From NCBI GenBank assembly GCA_947455725.1, contig CANGPL010000024.1:1-36762 (forward strand): 36,762 nt of DNA. Direction: 5' to 3'. The position numbers and the translations under genes are program-made. The notes under the pieces are model-generated. The model did no database searches, had not been told where the DNA came from, and saw nothing but the letters and a program-made list of their open reading frames with translations. The DNA is from Hyphomicrobiales bacterium (lineage in GTDB: Bacteria > Pseudomonadota > Alphaproteobacteria > Rhizobiales > Beijerinckiaceae). This document shows, one piece after another, positions 17,409 to 25,953 of this stretch. How positions within the stretch are numbered: position 1 is the stretch's first letter; each line of letters begins with the position of its first letter.

Positions 17409-17992
17409 GCATGAGCGATAAAGTATCTGAGCTCGCCGATCTTTTGAAAGCGCTGCATCAAAGCCGCGATGAAGAATTGCGCTCGACATTTAACCGCAGC
17501 CTGCCTTTTGCCGATGCGCAATTTGACCGTTGGGAGCGTGCGAAACTATTGGGCTTTGGTGACAAGACGAGCATTTATGATTCATCCGTCGTGATGGGCG
17601 ATGTGCGCGTGGGTGCCAATACGTGGATCGGGCCTTATACGATGCTGGATGGCTCGGGCGGCGGGCTTGTGATTGGTGATAATTGCTCGATATCAACCGG
17701 TGTTCACATCTACACGCATGATACTGTGCTGTGGGCCGTGTCGGGCGGTGTGCAAGAAACGCGTAAAGCGGCGGTTGCGATCGGCTCAAACACCTATATC
17801 GGTGCGCAAGCTGTGATTATTGCCGGTGTGACAATTGGTTCGCGTTGCGTGATTGCGGCTAATAGCATGGTAAACCGCGATGTCCCTGATGGGACGATTG
17901 TGGGTGGAACGCCACCAAGAGTTTTAGGCCGCGTGGAAGGCGAGGGCGCCGATGCCCGCCTTGTTTACGGCCGTAAGGAACCTTCTCAATGA
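17405..17992 (+). CDS. Hexapeptide-repeat acyltransferase
   Basis: Left-handed beta-helix acyltransferase of 195 residues, probably acetylating a sugar hydroxyl or amino group of the glycan. A helical N-terminus (LADLLKALHQSRDEELR) is followed by repeats (VVMGDVRVGANTWIGPYTML, LVIGDNCSISTGVHIYTHDT) with an active-site-like histidine in IYTHDTVLW, and by IGSNTYIGAQAVIIAGVTIG and GTIVGGTPPRVLG at the C-terminus. The HIYTHDT segment and the closing GGTPP turn are as in maltose/galactoside and NodL-like O-acetyltransferases. The start ATG overlaps the asnB stop; another ATG at 17411 would be equally acceptable. Its own stop overlaps the next glycosyltransferase start. Confidence 0.82.
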   Translation: MSMSDKVSELADLLKALHQSRDEELRSTFNRSLPFADAQFDRWERAKLLGFGDKTSIYDSSVVMGDVRVGANTWIGPYTMLDGSGGGLVIGDNCSISTGVHIYTHDTVLWAVSGGVQETRKAAVAIGSNTYIGAQAVIIAGVTIGSRCVIAANSMVNRDVPDGTIVGGTPPRVLGRVEGEGADARLVYGRKEPSQ

Positions 17993-19245
17993 TGGAGGTT
18001 CAAGACAAACCACGCCGACTAATGATGATTGGCTATAACACGGTTGATGAATTAATCCGTGATGGCAAAATCCGTTTTGATGATCCGGTGTCGCTCGAAT
18101 TACAGTTCAATTTGGGTCGCATGTTTGATGAAGTTATTTATGTCGTACCCTTCGGGCGTGAGCCGATAGAACGGCGTATTGATGAGACAACGATCTATCG
18201 CGAACTTGCGTTTGATCGCTCGGAGCGCGGGTTGAAGCTGGTGCTTAACGGTATCAAACATGTCACTAAAGCACGCGCTTTTATGGACCGTATCGTCGAG
18301 ACGTTAAAGCCGGACGTGGTGCAAACCATTGGGCCGCATATTCCCGCAGCGATGGCGTTGATTTCGCCGCGTACACGAGCTTTGCCGACGGTCTGCATGA
18401 TTGAAGCCTATTGGGAAGATATTTTGCCTTTTCAGCAATATTTCCCGCGCAGCATCAAAGCGATTTTGCCCTATTGGTACCGCTTGGTTTATCGCTTGTT
18501 TCCCCAATATACGGGGGCGCCTTCTCTCTCTCCGCCTTATTACACGTCGAAGGGCATGGATGAGACACGCATTGCGCCTTGGATCCAGCCGCTTGATTTG
18601 CGCGAAGTCGAAAGTGCCAAGGCAGAGGACGCACCGGACGCTGTATTAGCCGCAGCGCATCCGCGTATTGTGGTGTTGGGACGTTTGCATCCTGAAAAAC
18701 TTGCCGTTGATGCGTTTGAAATTTTTGCGCGAGCGGTGTCAGGTGGATTGGCTGGCAGCCTTATTTTTGTTGGCGATGGATTGGAGCGTCCCGTGATTGA
18801 AGCGCGGGCGCGTGAAACGGGACTTGCGGATCGCGTGATCATCACAGGCCTTGTGCCGCATAAGCAGGCGATGTCGATATTGAAAGCGTGTGATTTATCC
18901 ATTGCACCGATGCAAGGCTCGGCTTTGCTTGAAACACTGGCTGCGGGCATTGCAACCGTTGCTTATGATCACGAAACGCATGCTGCGCTGATCACGAGTG
19001 GTGAGAATGGTGTTTTGGTTCCCCATCGCGACAAAGACGCTGCTGCGCGAGTGTTGCGTGAATGGCTCATAGAGCCACAAAAGGCTCAGTGGATTGCCGA
19101 TGCGGCCAAGGAACGCGTTGAGAAGCGCTTTAATGTTGAGGCGATGCGCGCGCTGCTGCTTCAGCCTTTTATAACCGCCTATAATCTTCCTCGCTTTAAA
19201 AAGCGTCGCCTAACAAAGGCTGATGCTGTGATGGAGACAGCTTGA
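17989..19245 (+). CDS. Glycosyltransferase (GT-B fold, family 4-like)
   Basis: A 418-residue protein with a GT-B donor domain: HPRIVVLGRLHPEKLAV marks the inter-domain strand, then SLIFVGDGLERPVIEARARETG, VIITGLVPHKQ, and GSALLETLAAGIATVAYDHE, where the glutamate-containing segment replaces the usual E-x7-E pair. The N-terminal half is less typical and includes DVVQTIGPHIPAAM and an aromatic EAYWEDILPFQQYFP region. It overlaps the acyltransferase stop (ATGATG arrangement) and shares one base with the next gene, so it is translated within a coupled run. Donor and acceptor sugars are unknown. Confidence 0.75.
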   Translation: MMEVQDKPRRLMMIGYNTVDELIRDGKIRFDDPVSLELQFNLGRMFDEVIYVVPFGREPIERRIDETTIYRELAFDRSERGLKLVLNGIKHVTKARAFMDRIVETLKPDVVQTIGPHIPAAMALISPRTRALPTVCMIEAYWEDILPFQQYFPRSIKAILPYWYRLVYRLFPQYTGAPSLSPPYYTSKGMDETRIAPWIQPLDLREVESAKAEDAPDAVLAAAHPRIVVLGRLHPEKLAVDAFEIFARAVSGGLAGSLIFVGDGLERPVIEARARETGLADRVIITGLVPHKQAMSILKACDLSIAPMQGSALLETLAAGIATVAYDHETHAALITSGENGVLVPHRDKDAAARVLREWLIEPQKAQWIADAAKERVEKRFNVEAMRALLLQPFITAYNLPRFKKRRLTKADAVMETA

Positions 19246-20432
19246 TGGCAAAGCGTCTTCTCTATGTGGATGTAAATGCGAGCTTTGTTAATCCCACGCG
19301 CAATCTATTGCCGGTGGCGTTGATGAAGGGATGCGATGTGCGGTTTTTCGGGCCGGGCCATGTCTCCTCCGATATATTAGCGATTGGGCTCCCGGCCTTT
19401 ATCGAGAAGAATGGCCCCTTTGATGCTGTGGCCACCAACACGCTGGTTTTGTTTTCGGATAGTGTTGATCCTGCGCGTTATGCCGCGAATGTTCGGGCCT
19501 CTTATGCCTATGATGGGCCTGCCGAAGATTTACTGTTTTTGCCGATTATCGCCAAGCAATTTTCAACTGTGACTTTACCGCGTATCGCCGTGTTGCTTGA
19601 GAATGATTTCTATAATTGGACGACGCGCGAGCGCGATAAGATCGATGCGTCAGCTGATTTCTTTATCGGCTTTGGCGAAGAGTTTAGTCCCTATATGAAT
19701 GAGATGCAGCACCTGCAGCAGGAGCGGTTTGCTGGCGTTACGACCGATATTTGGGCTGAGTTTTGCAGAAGCCAAAAGCACCGTATTGCATCTCTTCCGC
19801 ATTTCGTATCGGATGCGGAGTTTTCAATTTCTCCATTGGTAACGCGGCGTGATTTTTGGTCGGTGATGGGTGTGCAATATCACGCGCGGCAGGTTGCGCG
19901 GGATCATCTTGTACATAATGATATTCAGCCGATTGTCGATAGCAGGCTCAGAAAGCTGATATCGCTCCTGAAGAAAACGCGGCTGATGCGCGGTGAAATG
20001 CGCTTGGTGCAAAAATTACTGAATGCCGATTTTACATCGCGCATTGCGGCCACGCGCTATTCTTTTACCTGTGGCTCAGGCCTTACAATGCCCATTCGGA
20101 AATTTTTTGAAATTCCGGCGGCAGGTGCCGTGCTCGTGTGCCGACCGTTTCATGGCTTTGCGGAGGCGGGTTTTATCGATGGGGTGAATTGTATCGTCTC
20201 GGAACCCGATAGGCTCATTGATGTGCATCATTCGCTGGTGGTTGACCCTGATCGCGCGCAACGTATTGCGAGTGCGGGGCAACATTTGGTGATGGATGTG
20301 CATTCGCTTTCTGCGCGCGCTGATCATTTGGCCTCTCTTATTGCTGCGATTGCTGATCATCGATTCATGGGCAGCCAATGGGTTGGTGGACGCCATGTTT
20401 TGCGTGCCTCATCGGAACGGAGTGTAGCGTAA
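19245..20432 (+). CDS. Glycosyltransferase-like protein, CgeB/YkvP-related
   Basis: A 395-residue protein with no strong early motif. Its C-terminal part reads like the CgeB-type GT-B domain: YSFTCGSGLTMPIRKFFEIP, AAGAVLVCRPFHGFAEAGF, then DGVNCIVSEP. In that family the FEIPAAGA segment lies near the donor site. The N-terminal domain includes LLYVDVNASFVNPTRNLLPVAL. An in-frame TTG at 19242 exists, but the ATG at 19245 shares its A with the preceding stop (TGATG), typical of coupling. The preceding and following genes overlap in the same way. Role inferred from family and place: adds a sugar to the locus glycan. Confidence 0.65.
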   Translation: MAKRLLYVDVNASFVNPTRNLLPVALMKGCDVRFFGPGHVSSDILAIGLPAFIEKNGPFDAVATNTLVLFSDSVDPARYAANVRASYAYDGPAEDLLFLPIIAKQFSTVTLPRIAVLLENDFYNWTTRERDKIDASADFFIGFGEEFSPYMNEMQHLQQERFAGVTTDIWAEFCRSQKHRIASLPHFVSDAEFSISPLVTRRDFWSVMGVQYHARQVARDHLVHNDIQPIVDSRLRKLISLLKKTRLMRGEMRLVQKLLNADFTSRIAATRYSFTCGSGLTMPIRKFFEIPAAGAVLVCRPFHGFAEAGFIDGVNCIVSEPDRLIDVHHSLVVDPDRAQRIASAGQHLVMDVHSLSARADHLASLIAAIADHRFMGSQWVGGRHVLRASSERSVA

Positions 20433-22159
20433 TGTTGCCTTCACTCCTTCGGCTTTTTCGGGATGTGTACCGCGTAACGGGCAAGCGCTTGCCATTGCTT
20501 GTGCTGTTAACGTTTTTGAACGCGCTCTTAGATGGTGCGGCGGTTGCGGCTTTATTGCCGCTTCTTAAAGCGGTTGGTGGCACGCCCGGCGCGGGCGAGG
20601 ATCGGGTTACACAATCAATCAACATGGCTTTAAGCTTTGCTGGCTTGCCAGTAACCGCCTCAGCGATTGCAGGTTTTGCGATTAGCATCATGTTTTTTGG
20701 TGTTATCGTGTTTTTGGCGCAGGCCTATTTGGGCGCAAAATTACAAACGGAATATGTGGCTTCTTGGCAGCGGCGTTTATTCGCGGCTTATTTTGGCTCC
20801 GAATTCGGCTTTTTTCGCGAGCGGCGCGCGGGTGATTTGATTTCCGCTGGTATTATTGAACCCGTGCGATTGGGTGGCGCGTTTTATCAAGCCAATCTCA
20901 TCCTCTCGTCTATTCTATTTATTGGCGTACAAATCGCAGTAGCACTTGTTATCGCGCCTGTTGTTGTTGCGCTGCTTTTCGGCGCGGGAACGTTTTTGTT
21001 TATCGTGTCGGTTGGCCTTGTGCGCCGCGGGCTTTTGGTTGGCGAGGAAATGACGATTGTTAATGCTGATTTACAAGCCGACGCTGGTGAATTGGTAGCG
21101 GGTGCGAAATTTGTGAAAGCAACGGCGACGGAAGATCGCGCCGTTGAACGTCTTTCGCGCACCGTGATGCGGCTTCGCGATTTGACATTTTCAAATGCGT
21201 TTGACGTTCAAATCGTACGGGCAATTTTTGAATATGCGAGCGGCTTTGTTGTTATTCTTTTGCTCGTTGCCGGGCCAACGCTTTTGGCGGTGGATGTCGG
21301 CACGGTGATTGTCATTGTCGCCATGTTTATTCGCCTTTTTCCGAAGGTGACGGGGCTTCGGCAATGTCAACAATCGATTAGCCTCGTCCTCCCTGCCTTT
21401 GATGCCGTATCCGCTATGGCAGGTGAGGCGGAAGCCAAAGCTGAACGTTTTTTAGCAGCCGAAGGTGCGGGCATGCTGGGCGCAGGCCCTGCTTCGATTA
21501 CGCTTGAAGATGTGCATGTGGTGATCGGCGAGCGTACGATTCTGGATGGTATTCATCTATCCATTCAACCCGGCGAATTTGTTGTGCTCACGGGACCAAC
21601 AGGTGCGGGTAAGACGACGCTGTTGGATTGCATGCTTGGCTTGCGTCGTATCAAGTCTGGCGTGGTGCGTATTGATGGGCAAAGCCTTGATACGCTCGCT
21701 GTATCGGAATGGCGACGTGGCGTGGGATATCTCGGCCAAGATCCAATGCTGTTTCATGCCTCGATTGAAGATAATCTACGTTGGATCAGACCCGATACGA
21801 GTGATGAAGCGATTGAGAAAGCGTTGCGCTTGGCATCAGCCGATTTTGTTTATCGTTTGCCCGACGGATTAAAAACGATTGTTGGTGATGCGGGCAGCAG
21901 GCTTTCAGGCGGTGAGCGGCAACGCATCGCGTTGGCACGCGCTTTATTAGGTGAGCCTCGGCTACTTGTTTTAGATGAAGCAACAAGCGCGCTGGATGGT
22001 GCAACAGAGGCATCGGTTGTCGAAACGATTGCAAAGCTTAAAGGTCAAATGACGATTGTAACGATTACGCATCGGCCGGCTTTAATGGCAGTTGCGGATC
22101 GAATGATCGAAGTACAACACGGCAAAGTGGCGCTGAGCCAACCGACCCGAGCAAATTAA
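20432..22159 (+). CDS. ABC transporter, fused membrane and ATPase domains (PglK-like flippase)
   Basis: A 575-residue type-IV half-transporter, probably a homodimer in the inner membrane. Residues about 20-310 carry six membrane segments; residues about 355-575 are the ATPase, with Walker A GPTGAGKT (388-395), a Q-loop at VGYLGQDP, signature LSGGE (491-495), Walker B LLVLDEA (511-517) and an H-loop in ITHRP. In a glycan locus, the nearest functional match is the PglK/WlaB group, which flips undecaprenyl-linked oligosaccharide across the membrane. An in-frame ATG at 20378 is rejected because it lies inside the upstream gene; the ATG at 20432 shares a base with its TAA stop. MsbA-like lipid export is an alternative, but the lack of any Wzx in the window favours a glycan flippase. 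Confidence 0.78.
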   Translation: MLPSLLRLFRDVYRVTGKRLPLLVLLTFLNALLDGAAVAALLPLLKAVGGTPGAGEDRVTQSINMALSFAGLPVTASAIAGFAISIMFFGVIVFLAQAYLGAKLQTEYVASWQRRLFAAYFGSEFGFFRERRAGDLISAGIIEPVRLGGAFYQANLILSSILFIGVQIAVALVIAPVVVALLFGAGTFLFIVSVGLVRRGLLVGEEMTIVNADLQADAGELVAGAKFVKATATEDRAVERLSRTVMRLRDLTFSNAFDVQIVRAIFEYASGFVVILLLVAGPTLLAVDVGTVIVIVAMFIRLFPKVTGLRQCQQSISLVLPAFDAVSAMAGEAEAKAERFLAAEGAGMLGAGPASITLEDVHVVIGERTILDGIHLSIQPGEFVVLTGPTGAGKTTLLDCMLGLRRIKSGVVRIDGQSLDTLAVSEWRRGVGYLGQDPMLFHASIEDNLRWIRPDTSDEAIEKALRLASADFVYRLPDGLKTIVGDAGSRLSGGERQRIALARALLGEPRLLVLDEATSALDGATEASVVETIAKLKGQMTIVTITHRPALMAVADRMIEVQHGKVALSQPTRAN

Positions 22160-22169
22160 AGGCGATAAG

Positions 22170-23309
22170 ATGACGGCAGCTATTCCCTTTATCGATTTAG
22201 GTGCGCAGCGCGCACGGATTGGTGCTGCGATTGATGCGGGTTTATTGCGAGTGGCGCAACACGGGCAATATATTTTAGGCCCTGAAGTAAAAACGCTTGA
22301 AGCGGATCTTGCGGCATTTTGTGGAGCCAAGGATTGTATCTCCGTTTCGAATGGAACGGTTGCTTTAGCGATGCCCTTGATGGCGAAAAATATTCGTCCC
22401 GGCGATGCTGTGTTTTGTCCAAGTTTTACCTTTGCTGCGACGGCTGAGGTTGTCGCGTGGCTCGGCGCAACGCCGGTGTTTGTTGATGTGTTGCCCGATA
22501 CGTTTAACATGGATCCCGCAAGTCTTGAGCAGGCGATTGTTAAGGCGAAGGCTGATGGCTTGAGACCGCAATGCGTGATTTCTGTTGATCTCTTTGGCCA
22601 GCCCGCGAATTATGATGCGATTGAACATATTCTGGCACACCATGGATTGTGGTTGATGAGCGATGCCGCGCAAAGCTTTGGTGGTGCATTCAAGAACCGC
22701 AAAGTTGGTACGATTGGCCATGTGACGGCGACGAGCTTTTTTCCGTCAAAGCCGCTCGGTTGCTATGGCGATGGGGGCGCTATTTTTACCGATGATCCCG
22801 AGATGGCCGCTGTGTTACGCTCCCTACGCGTGCACGGGCAGGGTAGCGATAAATATGACAATGTACGAATTGGTTTGAATGGTCGGCTTGATACGCTGCA
22901 AGCGGCGGTATTGATCGAGAAGCTCAAGATTTTGGGTGATGAAGTTGTCTCACGCGATGGAGTGGCAAAGCGTTATTCCGTGCACTTAAAAGCGCTTGTG
23001 CCAACACCCAAGCTATTGCTGGATGTTGTATCGGCATGGGCACAATATACCGTGTTGGTGCCAGGGACCGCGCGTGCTGCCATCATTACTGCAATGAAGG
23101 AGGATGGTATTCCGACGATGGTGTATTATCCAAAGCCTTTACATTTGCAGACGGCCTATAAGCATTTTCCACTGGCGGGCAATGGATTGCCGGTTAGTGA
23201 GCGTTTGGCGCAAGAAGTGTTGAGCCTTCCCATGCATCCTTATCTGGATCATGCAACGCAAGACCGCGTGGTCGAAAGTTTCACCAAGGCTTTGAAAGCG
23301 CACGCATGA
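22170..23309 (+). CDS. wbpE: UDP-2-acetamido-2-deoxy-3-oxo-glucuronate aminotransferase (WbpE/WlbC)
   Basis: PLP-dependent transaminase that aminates the 3-keto uronic acid made by WbpB, giving the substrate of WbpD. The 379-residue protein starts IPFIDLGAQR and has SVSNGTVALAMPL, CPSFTFAATAEVV, SDAAQSFGG and the internal-aldimine lysine in SFFPSKPLGCYGDGG (K194). This lysine segment is the hallmark of the WbpE/WlbC branch and differs from the HPRKSITTGEGG form of the aminotransferase at 13249. The gene is 10 bases after the ABC transporter, about 10 kb from wbpB and wbpD. Its stop overlaps the next start by four bases. Together with wbpA, wbpB and wbpD it completes a route to UDP-GlcNAc3NAcA. 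Confidence 0.87.
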   Translation: MTAAIPFIDLGAQRARIGAAIDAGLLRVAQHGQYILGPEVKTLEADLAAFCGAKDCISVSNGTVALAMPLMAKNIRPGDAVFCPSFTFAATAEVVAWLGATPVFVDVLPDTFNMDPASLEQAIVKAKADGLRPQCVISVDLFGQPANYDAIEHILAHHGLWLMSDAAQSFGGAFKNRKVGTIGHVTATSFFPSKPLGCYGDGGAIFTDDPEMAAVLRSLRVHGQGSDKYDNVRIGLNGRLDTLQAAVLIEKLKILGDEVVSRDGVAKRYSVHLKALVPTPKLLLDVVSAWAQYTVLVPGTARAAIITAMKEDGIPTMVYYPKPLHLQTAYKHFPLAGNGLPVSERLAQEVLSLPMHPYLDHATQDRVVESFTKALKAHA

Positions 23310-23941
23310 GAATGCTGCTTGCCACCATCTGGCGGATTTTTGCGACGCTCTGTGCTTTTGGCGTGATCGCGGCCATCTTGATTGGTATCAATCTTGAACA
23401 GATCTTGATGGTTGACATGCCGTTGACGAAGGCTGACCATGCGGTGGTTCTTGATGGTAATAATGCGCGTTTGTTGCGCGCGAAGGAATTGCTTGATCAA
23501 GGGCTGGTGAACGATATCTGGATCAGCAATGGCGAGCCAGCGCATCCTGATGAGATTGAGCAGATTGTTGAATCGCTTGGTTATCACGCGCCGGATCGTA
23601 CCAAGATCAAACGCCAGATCTTGGAAAAATTAGGTGTATCTTCGGATCGCTTGGTATTCTTTGGCAATGGCAGTTTTACGACGCGCGATGAAGCGAGAGC
23701 TTTGCGTGAGAAAGTTGGCGATCAATCGCTGAGCTTTATTCTTGTGACAACCAATTATCATTCGCGCCGGGCTCAGGCTATTTTTCAAGCTGCACTTCCG
23801 CAATCCTCTATACAGGTAACGTGTCATGAAGGCTGTGTCGCGCCCGTACATTGGTGGAAAGACCCGGCGGTTGCGGCGCAATTTGTGCTCGAATTTGTAA
23901 AGCAGATTTATTTCCGCTTGGGTGTTGCGGTAGCCGGTTGA
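23306..23941 (+). CDS. YdcF/ElyC/SanA-family protein (DUF218)
   Basis: A 211-residue protein with one N-terminal membrane anchor (about residues 8-28, FATLCAFGVIAAILIGI). A periplasmic DUF218 domain follows: ADHAVVLDGNNARLLRAKELLDQGLVNDIWIS, then FTTRDEARALR and ILVTTNYHSRRAQAIF. The usual G-G-G near the first strand is replaced by LDGNN. Family members in other bacteria affect envelope polysaccharide or peptidoglycan lipid-carrier metabolism, but the biochemical activity is unsettled. The ATG overlaps the wbpE stop, so it is coupled to the glycan operon. Its 3' end overlaps the convergent glycosyltransferase gene by 34 bases. Confidence 0.72.
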   Translation: MRMLLATIWRIFATLCAFGVIAAILIGINLEQILMVDMPLTKADHAVVLDGNNARLLRAKELLDQGLVNDIWISNGEPAHPDEIEQIVESLGYHAPDRTKIKRQILEKLGVSSDRLVFFGNGSFTTRDEARALREKVGDQSLSFILVTTNYHSRRAQAIFQAALPQSSIQVTCHEGCVAPVHWWKDPAVAAQFVLEFVKQIYFRLGVAVAG

Positions 23942-25089
23942 AACGCTGCATCAAAAGCGGCTGTCATTTTTTCTTTTGTGTAAAGTTCTCTGACGCGTGT
24001 GCGGTTTTGTAAACCAATGACTTCGCGTTCTTGCGGCGATAGGGTGAGTAATGCTGCAATTCTTGTTGCTAATGTGTCGGCGTTTGCGATGAATCGATCC
24101 TCGTTCAACACCACGCCGCAATCGCCGACATCTGTAGCGATAGCCGGTATGCCTACTGCCATAGCTTCGGCCAAAACATTCGGGAATGATTCTGAGCGCG
24201 ATGGCATAACGAAGAGATCCATCGCATTTAAAACGTCAGGAATATCGTTGCGTGCGCCTAAAAGATGAAACCGGTCGCGCGGCAGGCGGCTTCGCTTCAA
24301 CAGTGTGGCGATAGATGGATCATCTTCCGTAACATTGCGGCCTGCTATGACGAGATGAAGCCGCTCGGACAGGGCTGCTGGTATATCATCACGGAGCGCT
24401 TCAAAGGCGGCGAATAAATCGGGATAGCCTTTTTCAGGGACGTTACGTCCCACAGCGCCAATGGCGATCATCGAATCAGTGAGATGAAGCTCCGTACGAA
24501 TGGTGTCGCGTGCCTCGCGGTTAGGCGAATAAAGCGCTGTATCAACGGCATTGGGAATAACCGTCCAACTATCTGATGAGGTACGAAAGCCAATGTCTGC
24601 ATGGGCTTTGCGGGAGGCTTCAGAATTGGAAATGATTTTTATATTTTGAAGGTGCGAAATTAGCGCCAGCACGCGTTGGGCTAACCAACGGGCGGGCTTA
24701 CTTTTGAACGTGACAAAAGGCAGGCTGCGAATATTCCAAACAATGCTCGGCTTCTGCGATAAAAAGGGACGCAGGAGACTCGCAAGCAGGCTCGGATAAT
24801 AGAGCCATGCGGAGATCGTATCGGCCTGTTGGCGTTGGATTTCTTCAACGAGTTTGGGCAGCGCCTTTATCATGCTTTTTGCGCCGCTGATGTCCATAGA
24901 ATGTACGGGCACGCCAAGCTTGTTGATCTCGGCACCAACGGATGGGCCGGGCTTGATGGCTTTGAGGGTTAGAACGCTATGATGGTTTGCGGCCGCCTCG
25001 GTTTGTGCCAGATAACGCAGCAGTGTCATTTCGGCACCACCAAAATCGGAAAGGTCGATCACAAGATGCAGAATTTTGGCTTTGTTCAT
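23908..25089 (-). CDS. Glycosyltransferase family 4
   Basis: A 393-residue GT-B enzyme. The N-terminal segment (LHLVIDLSDFGGAEMTLLRYLA) is the classical GT4 acceptor-domain start with the GGAE turn. The donor domain has AIGAVGRNVPEKGYPDLFAAF, LVIAGRNV, and the E-x7-E element in PSRSESFPNVLAEAMAVGIPAIATDVGD. An in-frame ATG at 25215 would add 42 non-homologous residues; the ATG at 25089, directly before KAKILHLVIDL, is preferred although no clear ribosome-binding site is seen. It runs against the rest of the operon and overlaps the end of the YdcF-like gene. It is divergent from the DUF2334 deacetylase, with 125 bases between the starts. Confidence 0.82.
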   Translation of the reverse strand: MNKAKILHLVIDLSDFGGAEMTLLRYLAQTEAAANHHSVLTLKAIKPGPSVGAEINKLGVPVHSMDISGAKSMIKALPKLVEEIQRQQADTISAWLYYPSLLASLLRPFLSQKPSIVWNIRSLPFVTFKSKPARWLAQRVLALISHLQNIKIISNSEASRKAHADIGFRTSSDSWTVIPNAVDTALYSPNREARDTIRTELHLTDSMIAIGAVGRNVPEKGYPDLFAAFEALRDDIPAALSERLHLVIAGRNVTEDDPSIATLLKRSRLPRDRFHLLGARNDIPDVLNAMDLFVMPSRSESFPNVLAEAMAVGIPAIATDVGDCGVVLNEDRFIANADTLATRIAALLTLSPQEREVIGLQNRTRVRELYTKEKMTAAFDAAFQPATATPKRK

Positions 25090-25214
25090 CGGCAATTCAG
25101 GCTCGGCGGGCGAAAGGAAAACTGGGTTCGAGTGATCTATTGCGTCTTGCGAAGCAGTAAACCGTGATTTCGCTTCTGTTAACCCCAATTGATTGACGGA
25201 ATGATACCACGACA

Positions 25215-25949
25215 ATGACGACCCGCTACCTGATCCGTTTTGATGATATCACACCCGGCATGGCTTGGAGCAAGTTCAAGCCGTTTGAAGCGGTGGCGGA
25301 TGAGCTGAATCTCCCATTTCTGGTCGGCGTTGTACCGGATTGCCGCGATCAATCGCTTGTCGTTGAACCGGAGCGGGCGGATTTCTGGGCATGGCTGCGC
25401 GAGAAGGCTGCGAAGGGGTGGACGATTGCGCAGCATGGCTACACGCATATTTATGCAACGAAGGAGCGCGGTTTGCTGGGTATTGGCCGCAAGTCGGAAT
25501 TTGCGGGGCTGCCTTACGCTAAGCAATTCGAGAAGCTCGCTAATGGTAAAGAAATTATGATGCGTGAAGGCGTGTGGCATGGCGTGTTTATGGCGCCTTC
25601 TCATTCCTTTGATGCGAATACTTTGAAAGCATTAAAGGCGTTGGATTTTTCGGCGATTACCGATGGCTATGGTTTTTTTGCCTATGATGTGGATGGGCTG
25701 ATTGCTTTGCCACAACTCTTAGCGCGTCCGCTTGGTTTAGGGCTGGGCGTTGAAACGATTTGCCTTCATGTCAATACGATGAGCGACGCTTCGATTGCGC
25801 GGATGGTTGGGTTTATTCGTGAGCATCGTTCCTCGATCATTGGCTTTGGCGATGCGATTGCCATCGAATCCAAGTCAGTACTTGTTGAACAGTTTTTGAG
25901 GTTTATGAGTCAATTCGCGTTGCGCTCGTATCGGCGGGTGAGGGGTTAA
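25215..25949 (+). CDS. DUF2334-type polysaccharide deacetylase-like protein
   Basis: A 244-residue protein of the NodB-related superfamily, without a signal peptide. The metal/catalytic set can be read: RFDDI (8-12) with the paired aspartates, HGYTH (74-78) with the two metal-binding histidines, and a MAPSHSFD segment (126-133). The likely reaction is removal of an N- or O-acetyl group from a sugar, but DUF2334 proteins are poorly characterised. The lack of an export signal suggests action on a cytoplasmic lipid-linked intermediate or nucleotide sugar, perhaps trimming one of the acetamido groups. It directly precedes the second asnB (4 bases). Confidence 0.78.
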   Translation: MTTRYLIRFDDITPGMAWSKFKPFEAVADELNLPFLVGVVPDCRDQSLVVEPERADFWAWLREKAAKGWTIAQHGYTHIYATKERGLLGIGRKSEFAGLPYAKQFEKLANGKEIMMREGVWHGVFMAPSHSFDANTLKALKALDFSAITDGYGFFAYDVDGLIALPQLLARPLGLGLGVETICLHVNTMSDASIARMVGFIREHRSSIIGFGDAIAIESKSVLVEQFLRFMSQFALRSYRRVRG

Positions 25950-25953
25950 GCCT

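Noticed and set aside
25090-25215. N-terminal extension of the minus-strand glycosyltransferase to 25215
   Set aside because: The 42 extra residues are low in hydrophobic pattern and precede a typical GT4 start at 25089; the stretch is better seen as the divergent promoter region.
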